DNA of 35,322 nucleotides, taken from positions 1 through 35,322 of the IMG/VR virus record IMGVR_UViG_3300047510_002964. One strand, 5' to 3'. The notes under the pieces are model-generated. The model saw only the letters and a list, made by a program, of their open reading frames with translations, did no database searches and was not told where the DNA came from. Shown here in pieces: positions 7,434-16,225 of this stretch (position 1 is the first letter of the stretch; every line of letters starts with the position of its first letter). The position numbers were made by a program, and so were the translations under genes. The stretch comes from a virus.

Positions 7434-10400
7434 TATCGGGAGTTAAGTCGTTGCCCGATGTTTCATAAAAAAAGCACGTTAGGGCTGTATGTAGAGTGTT
7501 ATTTTTAAGCCATCTGTTTGCACACAAATCCGTAAAATCAGTTTTGAACAATAAAATGTTTTGTAAGTAGCCTTCATATGACGGGTCAAATAATGCCCGG
7601 CGGCTACCTTGAAGCCCTGTAAACGTACCACCTGTTGATGCAAGCTTTAACGGTACATAAGACGACCCTATTAGTGGGTCCCGACCTGTTACCCCACTAA
7701 AGTTATCCCACCACCCGGCCTCCCCGATTGCCTGTGTCATAATACCACCGCCTTGAGGTATATCAGTATCCCAAACAGCAGTTGTTGCAGATAATGCTCC
7801 AGTACCAGGGTTTCGCCCTGGTACTCCACCAACAACGGTTAAATTGCGAATATCATTTGTACCGCGTGGGTTAGCATAAACTTTAAAATTATATGTTCCG
7901 GGGTTATTTATATATGCAAATTGACTTGATAAATTAGAAGCAAATGTAAAAGTTCTAGTCGACGCGTCATAACGCTCAAATAAAACCTTATTACCTCTAT
8001 GCGGGTATCCGTAATAACTTAATGACGGTTCGTTATAATCTGTGTCTGTTGGTGTTTTATGTAAACCAAAGTAATTACATCTATTAGTATCAATACCCCA
8101 ATGAAAGAAAAAGCTACTATTAATAGGTGTACCACGCCAGTTAGATTGAGTTATTTCATCAACTTTGTCTAGATACATATACGCTCTTCTGCTTCTTGTC
8201 CAACGGTATCGTTTTTCAGGTGTTACATTTCTCACGCCAAACACCATACCTTCCCCGGTAGCTGTATTTTCAATTGTTAAGGTACCCAGAACTGTTTCTG
8301 CATTATCTTTTTTAATTAAATCTAAAGCATATCTATCATCTGTTCGATTATCTCTTATTGGATTACTACCAGTGTTTAAGCCGTTCCACCATCTACCACA
8401 AACATATATGCTGGTTATATTTGTTAGTGTAGTAGTGCTATTATGATTAAAAATAAAGTGATTAGTTAAAAAGTTCATATCACTATAATCGTTAGCAAAC
8501 CTATAATACGTTTCATTATCAGGGGTTATAGTACTTGAACCTATCTTATTAGCTACAGCATTTTCCATCTTCCAATTGCCCTCTGTATTAGTATTAACCT
8601 CCCAATTGAAGCCATTATCTAGGTATTCCTGTATAGCCATTGTGTTGTTAATTACATGCAGTGTATGAAAATAATAATTACCTATAGGGTTTCTATCAGT
8701 GACACTTTGCTTTAAACTAGCTTTGCTACTAGTTGTATAGGTTCCGTTTACTTTAAAAAGCACTCCGGAGTCTCCACCAGCCCCACCAATATCTGTTGGA
8801 TTAAACGTGAAGTATTGATTACTTGTTACCCCCTTACCGGGTGCTGTTGTTGAAACAGCAATAACACGGCTATTTGCTACATAAACTGTACCCTTACCGT
8901 TAACTGAAGGAGTAAGACTATACCGCAAATATGCATATGAATTAAGGTTTAAATTAAAAAGATTTGTATTTGCTGCGTCCCAGACTTTTGTTTCAAACGT
9001 TACGTTACCAATGTTCATTCTAGAATCAGGAGAACCCCAGTTAACACCCACAGGTGTAATTACGGTTTCGCTACATAATATAGGAACTGTAGTTATACTT
9101 GAATTGTGTCTAAAAAACGCTTCCCCGATTACACTTGATACTGGTTCATTTAATCCGACATGAGCTGTAGCTGGCCATGTGCTCGTATTACCTCTATAAG
9201 CTCCAAAAATAGACGTACTTGATAAACAATTAAGATTAGAAACTGCAACCCAGGCAGTGTTGGCGTCTGCTGTAGTTGTAATAACAAAACAGTTACTTGC
9301 TGTTAGCCACCACAGGGCATATGTATCAGTAGTGTCCCAAAATAAAGGACGGTTTAAGACCTGAATAGATGCGGGAAGAAGCACGTTTCGTAACTCCATA
9401 TTACCATAATAATACCATTGTAAATTACCAAGATTAGGGGTATGTGGTATACCAGGGGTCATAACCGATGAAATAATATTACTGTTTGTACTTTTATTAA
9501 AAGCAGATAAGGGCATACCTATAGAGCTATTAAGTGTTGAAAATGTATATCGGTAAGGTACATTTGTATATATACCGTCTGTTAAACCTGTACCTGAAAG
9601 TATTAAGTTTATACCTGTTGTACCTGGAACAAACCCTAAAGATGTTGACATTTGAAACGAACCAGTTGAAAATGCCGTATTGCTATCTTTTATACGTAGC
9701 TTGATAAATCCACGCAAATCATCGTTACCAAAGACCTGATCTGCGCAAGGAATTCTTGTAAGTGTGTCTCCAAATTTTTTATATTCAAGATCCATCCAGC
9801 GACTGTTTGTTGAGCTATACCTAAAAACTTTTTCGACCGTTGCATCCTTATAACCAAATGTTAGTCCAGAATCATCTGATACTTTTAAATGCGTAGGGCT
9901 ATTAGTAGCATCTGTATCGATAGAACCTCTTATGTGCCCAAACCTACCATGTAAGGTCGGGCTACGCCAATTATTCTGTACACCCCCTCCACTTGTTATA
10001 GCTTTAGAATCTACCACTGAGCGATTAGTAAAATACCAAGCAGGCAAACTTACATTATACCAATCAGGTACTCCACCAACAGAAAATCTTACATTGCCCG
10101 TCGCTGCATCGTACGACTCAATAGGTACATGCCAGCACTTATATCTATACGTTAGAGTCGTTAAGGGCGGCGTTGTGCTTGTTTGTATTGGAAACTGCAC
10201 ATTCGATTTCCAAAATTTCCATACTAAATTATCGTTATTTTTAAATGCTAAAACGTTTGATGCTGTGTTAGGGTGTGCAAAAACATTCAGTTCTCGCCAA
10301 TTGGCCCAACCATACCCGTTTAAATCGGTATTTTCATTTAAAAGTAGCTCGGAACATAATGCCCGTTCAAATGTTTGTTGGGTGTTTGTATAAGGATCGT

Positions 10401-12453
10401 TTTCCACAAGACCTAGCATACCAGCCCCGCGTTGGTCAATATGTACCTGAGGCGCTCCAAAATAAGAAGCATCCTTACCCCCCATAATATGCCCTCGTAA
10501 GCCTCCAAAATATCTAGGCCACTCTGTGTTTTGCAAAACCCACGGATTTTTATTATTTTCTACTTTGTTTGTAGTGCCCTGTTGCTGTATCCAACGAGTC
10601 GTACCTGTAGCCCCGACACCGTAAGGACTCACATCAGCATTCATAAGCATAGTGAAGCCATCCGGTATACCCATGTAAAGTCTACGGTTAGTATCATAAC
10701 CTACTTCACTTGTATTAATTGTCATTCCTGACCAAATATTGGTTCCTAAATCGAACCACATATCTGGGTCCATAGAGTTTCTTAATGGTATAAATCTAGA
10801 ATTACCATATTTTGCCGTACCAAGACTAAACGGAACACCGTCTAACCCCGAAAGCACTGTATCCTGTAAAGTAGTAGTCTGTAAAGGGTCTGTTTCAGAT
10901 GGAGAAGACTGTTCTTTTGCAAACCATAAACGCAGGGTATGTCTTTTAATGCCAGAATTTTCATACCCCGGGTTAATTTGACCACCACCAAACGAATCTA
11001 CCATTAACATTCTGCCTTCAGCTAGATCTGATTTATTTACATATTGTCTCCATTTTAATGGCCAGAAAATCATTGAATCGAAGTAACCTAACCACTTCAT
11101 TGTTTTTATAAACCACAACAATTCTAAATAATAAATCAAACTCGTACCCTTACTTTGTAAATACGACGTTTTAAATTCTTGTATATATTCTGTATGGTCT
11201 GGATCTGGTTCGAAGTTTAGTCCAACAAGATCCCAAAACGTACCAACATACCATCTATGTTGATATTGACCTGGACTTATTTGTACTGAGCTTAATAAAC
11301 AACGACCCGAGCTCGTTAGTGCAGGGTTTGTCGTTTCAATCATACTTGCCGTAACCGGTGCTGTAATTGTTTTTAATCGCTTAACTTTCGCATCGACAAA
11401 AGCAAAATCTCTTGTCGGTATCTCTTCATTGTTTAACACTTCCCAGTTGCGTATATATGTACGAACATCTGGATCAGCAAAATTCTCGGTTCGAGCTCTA
11501 TTAATAGACGCTGCAGATTCCTTAACATCGAAGCCTCCCATTAGTACCCTCCAAGGATACGGGCTTGCAGTTAATGATCCTATTAGCTCATTGTTTAGAT
11601 AATTTAAATACCCGAAATCGTACGGTCTACTAGGCAGTGAAGGCATTAATGCACCGGATAGATTTAAAATATATGTATAATTGTTTTGGGTAGATTTACC
11701 TTTTTGATACTGTCTTTTTAATTTTTCGAAATATTTTAATATTTTATGTACATCCTCTAAACCTACTATATTTTTATTTGCGCCATCTAAAGTAGTAGCT
11801 GCTAGCTCGTTATCTGCTATATTAAACACTCTAATATTTGAGGTTTGTACCGTTAATGTGTTGAGTATAGCGCGTGAAAATTTATTTTTACTAAAATCAA
11901 GATGTATAGCGTTTGGTAATTTACCAATTTCTATTGAGCCTTTTAACTTATTATTACTAACATTTAAATACACTAAATTAGAATTATTAGTTAATGGCGC
12001 TATTTCTTTTATAAGTGTTGACTTATTCGAATAACCTTGTATTTCTGCTAGTTTAATACTAGAAGGCAACTTTATATCCCCTGACAGTAATGTGTTATTA
12101 GCGTAAAAATATTCAATTCCAGGATATGATGTTAAAAAGCTCATAAACCCGTAACAGGGTGTATCTGAAAAATTTAAAAGCTTTATAGGTTTTTGATCTA
12201 ATAAAAAGTCTACTGGGTTATATGAAAAATATCGATTACCTCTAATATCTAGCTCAGATAAATCGTTTAATGTTTCTAACCCTATAATTCGATCAATATC
12301 TTGATTAATAAATGTAAAAGATGTAACGTACGGCACACTTGTAGCGTCAACATAACCAGAAAGTCTTTTCGAGGTACTCGTTACCCCTACTTTTATAATA
12401 TTATCTCCTCCGGTAGGTATTAGTTTTATACCTCTTTCAACAATTACACTCAT
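7426..12453 (-). CDS. Giant adhesin-like protein with N-terminal leucine-rich-repeat-like region
   Basis: 1675 aa, the longest gene here, on the minus strand. The first 45 residues (LIPTGGDNIIKVGV, then SGYVDATSVPYVTSFTFIN) match the start of the 428-aa minus-strand gene. Residues about 70-230 contain LRR-like units: LSELDIRGN, LVYLNVSNNKLKGSI, AIHLDFSKNKFS, IRVFNIADNELA. A conserved block LSGALMPSLPSRPYDFGYLNY ending in PYPWRVL follows and is also shared with the paralog. The remaining 1300 residues are Asn-, Thr-, Ser- and Trp-rich, beta-type and without recognised domains. There is no signal peptide or membrane segment. A long tail fibre or receptor-binding protein is likely. The ATG lies 23 nt after a minus-strand TATAAATA. 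Confidence 0.65.
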   Translation of the reverse strand: MSVIVERGIKLIPTGGDNIIKVGVTSTSKRLSGYVDATSVPYVTSFTFINQDIDRIIGLETLNDLSELDIRGNRYFSYNPVDFLLDQKPIKLLNFSDTPCYGFMSFLTSYPGIEYFYANNTLLSGDIKLPSSIKLAEIQGYSNKSTLIKEIAPLTNNSNLVYLNVSNNKLKGSIEIGKLPNAIHLDFSKNKFSRAILNTLTVQTSNIRVFNIADNELAATTLDGANKNIVGLEDVHKILKYFEKLKRQYQKGKSTQNNYTYILNLSGALMPSLPSRPYDFGYLNYLNNELIGSLTASPYPWRVLMGGFDVKESAASINRARTENFADPDVRTYIRNWEVLNNEEIPTRDFAFVDAKVKRLKTITAPVTASMIETTNPALTSSGRCLLSSVQISPGQYQHRWYVGTFWDLVGLNFEPDPDHTEYIQEFKTSYLQSKGTSLIYYLELLWFIKTMKWLGYFDSMIFWPLKWRQYVNKSDLAEGRMLMVDSFGGGQINPGYENSGIKRHTLRLWFAKEQSSPSETDPLQTTTLQDTVLSGLDGVPFSLGTAKYGNSRFIPLRNSMDPDMWFDLGTNIWSGMTINTSEVGYDTNRRLYMGIPDGFTMLMNADVSPYGVGATGTTRWIQQQGTTNKVENNKNPWVLQNTEWPRYFGGLRGHIMGGKDASYFGAPQVHIDQRGAGMLGLVENDPYTNTQQTFERALCSELLLNENTDLNGYGWANWRELNVFAHPNTASNVLAFKNNDNLVWKFWKSNVQFPIQTSTTPPLTTLTYRYKCWHVPIESYDAATGNVRFSVGGVPDWYNVSLPAWYFTNRSVVDSKAITSGGGVQNNWRSPTLHGRFGHIRGSIDTDATNSPTHLKVSDDSGLTFGYKDATVEKVFRYSSTNSRWMDLEYKKFGDTLTRIPCADQVFGNDDLRGFIKLRIKDSNTAFSTGSFQMSTSLGFVPGTTGINLILSGTGLTDGIYTNVPYRYTFSTLNSSIGMPLSAFNKSTNSNIISSVMTPGIPHTPNLGNLQWYYYGNMELRNVLLPASIQVLNRPLFWDTTDTYALWWLTASNCFVITTTADANTAWVAVSNLNCLSSTSIFGAYRGNTSTWPATAHVGLNEPVSSVIGEAFFRHNSSITTVPILCSETVITPVGVNWGSPDSRMNIGNVTFETKVWDAANTNLFNLNLNSYAYLRYSLTPSVNGKGTVYVANSRVIAVSTTAPGKGVTSNQYFTFNPTDIGGAGGDSGVLFKVNGTYTTSSKASLKQSVTDRNPIGNYYFHTLHVINNTMAIQEYLDNGFNWEVNTNTEGNWKMENAVANKIGSSTITPDNETYYRFANDYSDMNFLTNHFIFNHNSTTTLTNITSIYVCGRWWNGLNTGSNPIRDNRTDDRYALDLIKKDNAETVLGTLTIENTATGEGMVFGVRNVTPEKRYRWTRSRRAYMYLDKVDEITQSNWRGTPINSSFFFHWGIDTNRCNYFGLHKTPTDTDYNEPSLSYYGYPHRGNKVLFERYDASTRTFTFASNLSSQFAYINNPGTYNFKVYANPRGTNDIRNLTVVGGVPGRNPGTGALSATTAVWDTDIPQGGGIMTQAIGEAGWWDNFSGVTGRDPLIGSSYVPLKLASTGGTFTGLQGSRRALFDPSYEGYLQNILLFKTDFTDLCANRWLKNNTLHTALTCFFYETSGNDLTPDIR

Positions 12454-12476
12454 ATGTTAAGCAATTTGATTATATG

Positions 12477-12484
12477 TATTTATA
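12477..12484 (-). promoter_or_regulatory. T4-type late promoter, minus strand
   Basis: TATAAATA on the minus strand (TATTTATA on plus), 23 nt before the giant adhesin start. This is the longest leader among the late promoters here, about 17 nt. Confidence 0.65.
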
Positions 12485-12486
12485 GC

Positions 12487-12494
12487 GATAAATC
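12487..12494 (+). promoter_or_regulatory. Weak late-promoter-like motif
   Basis: GATAAATC, two mismatches from TATAAATA, 5 nt before the glycosyltransferase ATG at 12500 and nearly abutting the divergent minus-strand late promoter. Its position is right but the match is weak. Confidence 0.35.
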
Positions 12495-12499
12495 TTAAA

Positions 12500-13516
12500 A
12501 TGACAATTTTTGTACAAATTGCATCTTATCGAGACCCTGAGTTAAAACCGACTATTGAAGATTGTATTTCGAAGGCAAAATACCCTGAAAATCTATCATT
12601 TGGTATTTGTTGGCAAAATGGACCTGAGGAAGAACATTTACGTTCTTTCTTAAAAACTGTTCCAAACTCAAAAATTATTGATATACCGTATCTTAACAGT
12701 CGTGGTCTGTGTTGGGCTCGTAGCCATATACAAAAATTATGGGCCGGGGAAAAGTACACTTTACAAATAGATAGTCATCATAGATTTGCGCAAAATTGGG
12801 ATGAAACGTTAATTGAGATGATGAACCTTACAAACTCACCTAAGCCACTTTTAACATCATATGCGGGCATGTACGTACCTACAACGAATGAATTATTAAA
12901 TGGTGAACCTTATAAAATGGTAGCTGATAAATTTACTGAATCAGGAACTATATTATTTCGACCACATATTATACCTGATTGGGAAACACTTACAAGACCC
13001 CAACCTGCTCGATTTGTTAGTGGTCATTTCTTTTTTACATTAGGTATACACTGTAAAGAATATAAATATGACCCACATCTTTATTTTGCAGGAGACGAAA
13101 TCAGCCTTAGTATTAGATCGTTTACCCTCGGATACGATTTATTTCACCCACATAAACTTGTAATATGGCACGAATATACTAGAGAGGGTAGAACAAAGCA
13201 TTGGACGGACTTTGATCAAGATAATAAAAATAAAGGCTGTATTGAAAAAACATGGTGGGAAATGGACGATGAAAGTAAAAAAAGATTACGACAACTTCTA
13301 AGAGAAGAAAATAATAATATTGATCTAGGCCTATATGGTTTAGGTGACGTAAGAACTCATAACGAATATGAAATCTATACAGGAATTAATTTTAAAAGCC
13401 GAGAATTACACCCGCAAACTAAAGCCGGTACCCCGCCCCCGGTTAATGATTATTCGATCTGGTATGATATTAAACAACCGCAACCGGGGGAAGCTGGGTC
13501 GTGGGCTCAGCAGTAA
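12500..13516 (+). CDS. Glycosyltransferase, Skp1 GlcNAc-transferase-like (PF11397 type)
   Basis: 338 aa. The N-terminus IFVQIASYRDPEL, then YPENLSFGICWQ and the motif LQIDSHHRFAQNWD (Asp91-Ser-His93) fit the GlcNAc/Skp1-GnT family, whose metal motif is DxD or DxH. Later blocks FVSGHFFFT, FAGDEISLSIRSFTLGYDLF and IWHEYTREG also fit. The family transfers GlcNAc or related sugars from UDP-sugars to hydroxylated proteins or surface glycans. The gene lies between two antisense adhesin genes, and its last 47 nt overlap the end of the 428-aa adhesin gene. This placement suggests it may glycosylate the fibres or alter the host surface (inference). Confidence 0.75.
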   Translation: MTIFVQIASYRDPELKPTIEDCISKAKYPENLSFGICWQNGPEEEHLRSFLKTVPNSKIIDIPYLNSRGLCWARSHIQKLWAGEKYTLQIDSHHRFAQNWDETLIEMMNLTNSPKPLLTSYAGMYVPTTNELLNGEPYKMVADKFTESGTILFRPHIIPDWETLTRPQPARFVSGHFFFTLGIHCKEYKYDPHLYFAGDEISLSIRSFTLGYDLFHPHKLVIWHEYTREGRTKHWTDFDQDNKNKGCIEKTWWEMDDESKKRLRQLLREENNNIDLGLYGLGDVRTHNEYEIYTGINFKSRELHPQTKAGTPPPVNDYSIWYDIKQPQPGEAGSWAQQ

Positions 13517-14756
13517 CCACTTCTACTAAGGACGTTTGTATCAAATATCTGTCATACATATCTGTCGGTTCAAGTATTTCTTGAGATGAACGAGATGCAA
13601 TACCTAAAACAACTTTATTATCAAATGCGTAAAAATACTTTATATCAAAGGCACTTAAGTTTGTAGCTGTTAAGCCAGTTTGTTTTTGATACGAAAGAGT
13701 CTTAGTAGTTGTTTGAAAATTTTCAATACCTGTTATGCCTACATAAGATGTTGAAAGAAGGTTTGTAGCATTTCGAAATTGATTATAACCACTCAGCACG
13801 CTTGTGTCGTTTATTTTTAATGAAAATAATTTTGTTGCTGTATTTAGTATAACATAAGTCGTTTGCTTGTTTAGAGTATTTACATTAAAAGACTTTTTAA
13901 CTGTACCGTCGATATACCCGTAGCGTGCAGGTGGTGTATATATAAGCGGATCGCTTATAACTGTTACTGGTTTTGTTGTTAAAGGTTTCAAAGGTAAATA
14001 CTTTGAACCAATACCTAACAATAAAGAACCTGTAGCAAAATAGTAAAATGTATGTTGAGAACCGTCTATAGCAGATAGAGTAGTATTCTGACCTATATAC
14101 AATATATTAGCATCAGCTGTTAGTTGAGGTGTACCGGTAAGGGTTATAAAACACGCACTTAAAGCTGAAACGTTATAATAGTTGTTTGCATATATACCGT
14201 TAAAATTGTTTACTTTAAAGTTAAAGCTAGTTACTTCACTACTAACAATAACATAAGACGATCTAGTTGCTGATGTATAAACTGATATTGTTTCGTTATT
14301 TGTGTTTATATATTGAACTTCCGGTTCGTAATTTACAACAATATTCCAAGGTAGAGGTTTACTAATCAGGTAATCATGTAACCGTTTAAATTCATAATCT
14401 AAATTATAGGTAGCTGGCTCTCTATACAGTAGGGGCATATATGAACCCGATAGATAGATGTTACCGGTTAATTCAGGATACATACTTTTCCGATCTGCAA
14501 AAACCGATAAGCAGCTCACTACCGTGTTTAGAGTTAAATGGCCGTCTGCAAGATCAAACACATTTAAACCGCTGCAGCTAAGTATGTTTTCGAAACGCTC
14601 AAATGCTGCGTTTTTCATTTTAAAACTCGTTAAACCAGGCAAACTTATAAAATTAACAGCCCCGCTCAAAGGCACACTCGAAGCACCCAAATCTATATCT
14701 ACTACGTAGCTGCCAATTGTCGGTATTATTTCGAAATTACGTATATACGCGCTCAT
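13470..14756 (-). CDS. Adhesin-like protein, paralog of the 1675-aa gene
   Basis: 428 aa, minus strand. It shares its first about 60 residues with the giant adhesin (IIPTIGSYVVDIDLGASSVPLSG, LPGLTSFKMKN) and a later block (YLSGSYMPLLYREPATYNLDYE, then KPLPWNIVV), but its LRR-like part is shortened to about two units. The C-terminal 250 residues are beta-rich and Thr/Ser/Asn-rich, ending in a short proline tail (TTQLPPVAVV). Its end overlaps the convergent glycosyltransferase by 47 nt. A late promoter lies 12 nt upstream. It is probably a virion appendage sharing an attachment domain with the larger protein but with a different tip. Confidence 0.6.
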   Translation of the reverse strand: MSAYIRNFEIIPTIGSYVVDIDLGASSVPLSGAVNFISLPGLTSFKMKNAAFERFENILSCSGLNVFDLADGHLTLNTVVSCLSVFADRKSMYPELTGNIYLSGSYMPLLYREPATYNLDYEFKRLHDYLISKPLPWNIVVNYEPEVQYINTNNETISVYTSATRSSYVIVSSEVTSFNFKVNNFNGIYANNYYNVSALSACFITLTGTPQLTADANILYIGQNTTLSAIDGSQHTFYYFATGSLLLGIGSKYLPLKPLTTKPVTVISDPLIYTPPARYGYIDGTVKKSFNVNTLNKQTTYVILNTATKLFSLKINDTSVLSGYNQFRNATNLLSTSYVGITGIENFQTTTKTLSYQKQTGLTATNLSAFDIKYFYAFDNKVVLGIASRSSQEILEPTDMYDRYLIQTSLVEVVTAEPTTQLPPVAVV

Positions 14757-14768
14757 TAAAATATAAAG

Positions 14769-14776
14769 TATTTATA
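14769..14776 (-). promoter_or_regulatory. T4-type late promoter, minus strand
   Basis: TATAAATA on the minus strand, 12 nt before the start of the 428-aa adhesin gene at 14756. It is one half of a divergent promoter pair. Confidence 0.7.
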
Positions 14777-14800
14777 CCCGAGAATAAAAAGAACAAATAC

Positions 14801-14808
14801 AATAAATA
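14801..14808 (+). promoter_or_regulatory. Late promoter, AATAAATA variant
   Basis: AATAAATA, 6 nt before the ATG at 14815 and divergent from the minus-strand motif at 14769. Confidence 0.6.
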
Positions 14809-14814
14809 AAATAT

Positions 14815-15738
14815 ATGGCGACTAAAAATTTTGATTCTCTATTTGAACAACTTCTTAATGAACTTTCACCGGTAACCGCTGATTATGAAACATTTGGCTC
14901 ATCTTTAAAAGGTGCAATTGGTTCAGCTCCAGGTAAGGGATATCTTATCGGTAATATTGCTGATAGTTTAGGTAAATCTAAAGAAGAAGTAGTCGACATG
15001 ATATCTCAATCTTTATTCGATAAAGTTTTTAGTAAATATCCAAATAATACTAACCCTGCTAAAAATGAAGATCAATATCGCAATGCTATTAAAGCTGCTT
15101 TAACTGAAATTATTAATGACCTTAAGGCTCAAAACCCAGACATGAAGGTCCCTGGAGCCGATGCTGTAAAAGGTTATACAGCAAGAATTGTCTCCCAACT
15201 AGCTACCGCACAGAAAGACTATAGTGGTGGAGTTTCGGCAGCTCCTCAAGAAATAGAAAGCGCAGTAAGTAGCGCTGAAGATGAGTCTGTAGAGGGTAGT
15301 ACTCCAAGTGCAGGGCCAAAAGCACCGAAAGCAGCGCGTTACCTTGATGAAGCTGAATACGAAATTTTAACGCCAGATGAGATGTCAGCCGCTGGGGTCG
15401 AGCTTAGAGACGATCTTAAAACATATTATTCAAGAATTGAAAATATAGCAGACCAAGTTCAAAAAGGTAGTGATATTGCTAAAGCTATCCAGCGCGGTGG
15501 AACAGATGCTGGTTCAGCTGTAAAAGCAGCAGCAGCTCTTATTCGGGCCGGCGCTATAAAGTATGCTTCAGCTGAAAATTCAGATCAAGATATCGAAGCA
15601 CTAGAAGCTGGGGATGAAGATATGGATGAAGTAGGCCGTAAGGAATTTGAAAAGTCTTTTGGTAGAGCTTACCAAGATTATATGTCTTCTCAGCCTGGTG
15701 CAGGCCAAAAAGATTGGCAAAAAGGCTACGATTACTAA
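14815..15738 (+). CDS. Ala-rich acidic protein, possible virion-internal or assembly protein
   Basis: 307 aa, not recognised. It is strongly helical, rich in Ala, Asp, Glu, Gly and Ser. Residues 1-140 look folded (NFDSLFEQLLNELSPV, then GKSKEEVVDMISQSLFDKVF). A low-complexity acidic linker follows at about 140-175 (SAVSSAEDESVEGSTPSAG), then a helical part with VKAAAALIRAGAIKYASAE and an acidic tail ending QKDWQKGYDY. This composition fits a scaffold-like or internal head protein, but context is the only support. Its stop overlaps that of the antisense dCMP deaminase by 4 nt. Confidence 0.5.
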   Translation: MATKNFDSLFEQLLNELSPVTADYETFGSSLKGAIGSAPGKGYLIGNIADSLGKSKEEVVDMISQSLFDKVFSKYPNNTNPAKNEDQYRNAIKAALTEIINDLKAQNPDMKVPGADAVKGYTARIVSQLATAQKDYSGGVSAAPQEIESAVSSAEDESVEGSTPSAGPKAPKAARYLDEAEYEILTPDEMSAAGVELRDDLKTYYSRIENIADQVQKGSDIAKAIQRGGTDAGSAVKAAAALIRAGAIKYASAENSDQDIEALEAGDEDMDEVGRKEFEKSFGRAYQDYMSSQPGAGQKDWQKGYDY

Positions 15739-16145
15739 TCTAGCTGTTTACACTTAATACCGTAAAAGTCGAATATCTTTAACGCGTCCTGATTACGTTC
15801 GTACATTTCTTTAAAGATAACTTTCTTAATACCATGTCCAGCTATCATTGTAGCACAACACGGACAAGGTAACAAGGTACAAGCTAATAGACGACATTCG
15901 TTACGTTTAAAAAGTGAAAGAAGATTAACCTCCGCGTGAATCATATACGGCAAACGACACTCTCTATCTGTCCAAAAACTTTCGTCTACGTTTTTACCGG
16001 AAGCTAAACCATTATAAGCAACCCCGATAACCCGGTTATAACGATCTAATGCACATGCTCCTACTTTTCTATACGGATCTTCTGATCTTAACGCTGCCAC
16101 TTCAGCTATTCTAAGAGCATATTCATCCCAATTTAAACGTTTCAT
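15735..16145 (-). CDS. Deoxycytidylate (dCMP) deaminase family protein
   Basis: 136 aa, minus strand. The zinc deaminase signature is complete: His70-Ala-Glu72 (IHAEVN) and Pro93-Cys94-Pro-Cys-Cys97 (LLPCPCCATMI). The early part DPYRKVGACALD and VAYNGLASG fits the dCMP/ComE deaminase family, which makes dUMP from dCMP for dTTP synthesis in phage replication. It is shorter than T4 cd (193 aa), without the long zinc-binding insertion. It is the only enzyme gene on the minus strand, wedged between virion genes, and has a sigma70-like rather than late promoter, consistent with early expression. Cytidine or tRNA-type substrates are less likely. Confidence 0.8.
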   Translation of the reverse strand: MKRLNWDEYALRIAEVAALRSEDPYRKVGACALDRYNRVIGVAYNGLASGKNVDESFWTDRECRLPYMIHAEVNLLSLFKRNECRLLACTLLPCPCCATMIAGHGIKKVIFKEMYERNQDALKIFDFYGIKCKQLD

Positions 16146-16154
16146 TTTGTAATA

Positions 16155-16182
16155 AGTATATTATCATATATAAATTAATCAA
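16155..16182 (-). promoter_or_regulatory. Sigma70-like promoter candidate for the deaminase
   Basis: On the minus strand: TTGATT (16182-16177), 16-nt spacer, TATACT (16160-16155), with the ATG at 16145. The same spacing and near-start placement are seen before queC and the DUF366 gene. Confidence 0.45.
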
Positions 16183-16211
16183 ACTGTAAGTTGTTTAACA
16201 CTCTAGCTAAC

Positions 16212-16219
16212 CATAAATA
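16212..16219 (+). promoter_or_regulatory. Late promoter, CATAAATA variant
   Basis: CATAAATA, 6 nt before the GTG at 16226. Its placement supports this GTG as the portal start. Confidence 0.65.
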
Positions 16220-16225
16220 ATTCAA

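Noticed and set aside
9932-10981. Plus-strand ORFs opposite the giant adhesin
   Set aside because: They are short, overlap each other and the adhesin frame, and have no promoter or family pattern; they are shadows of the minus-strand gene.
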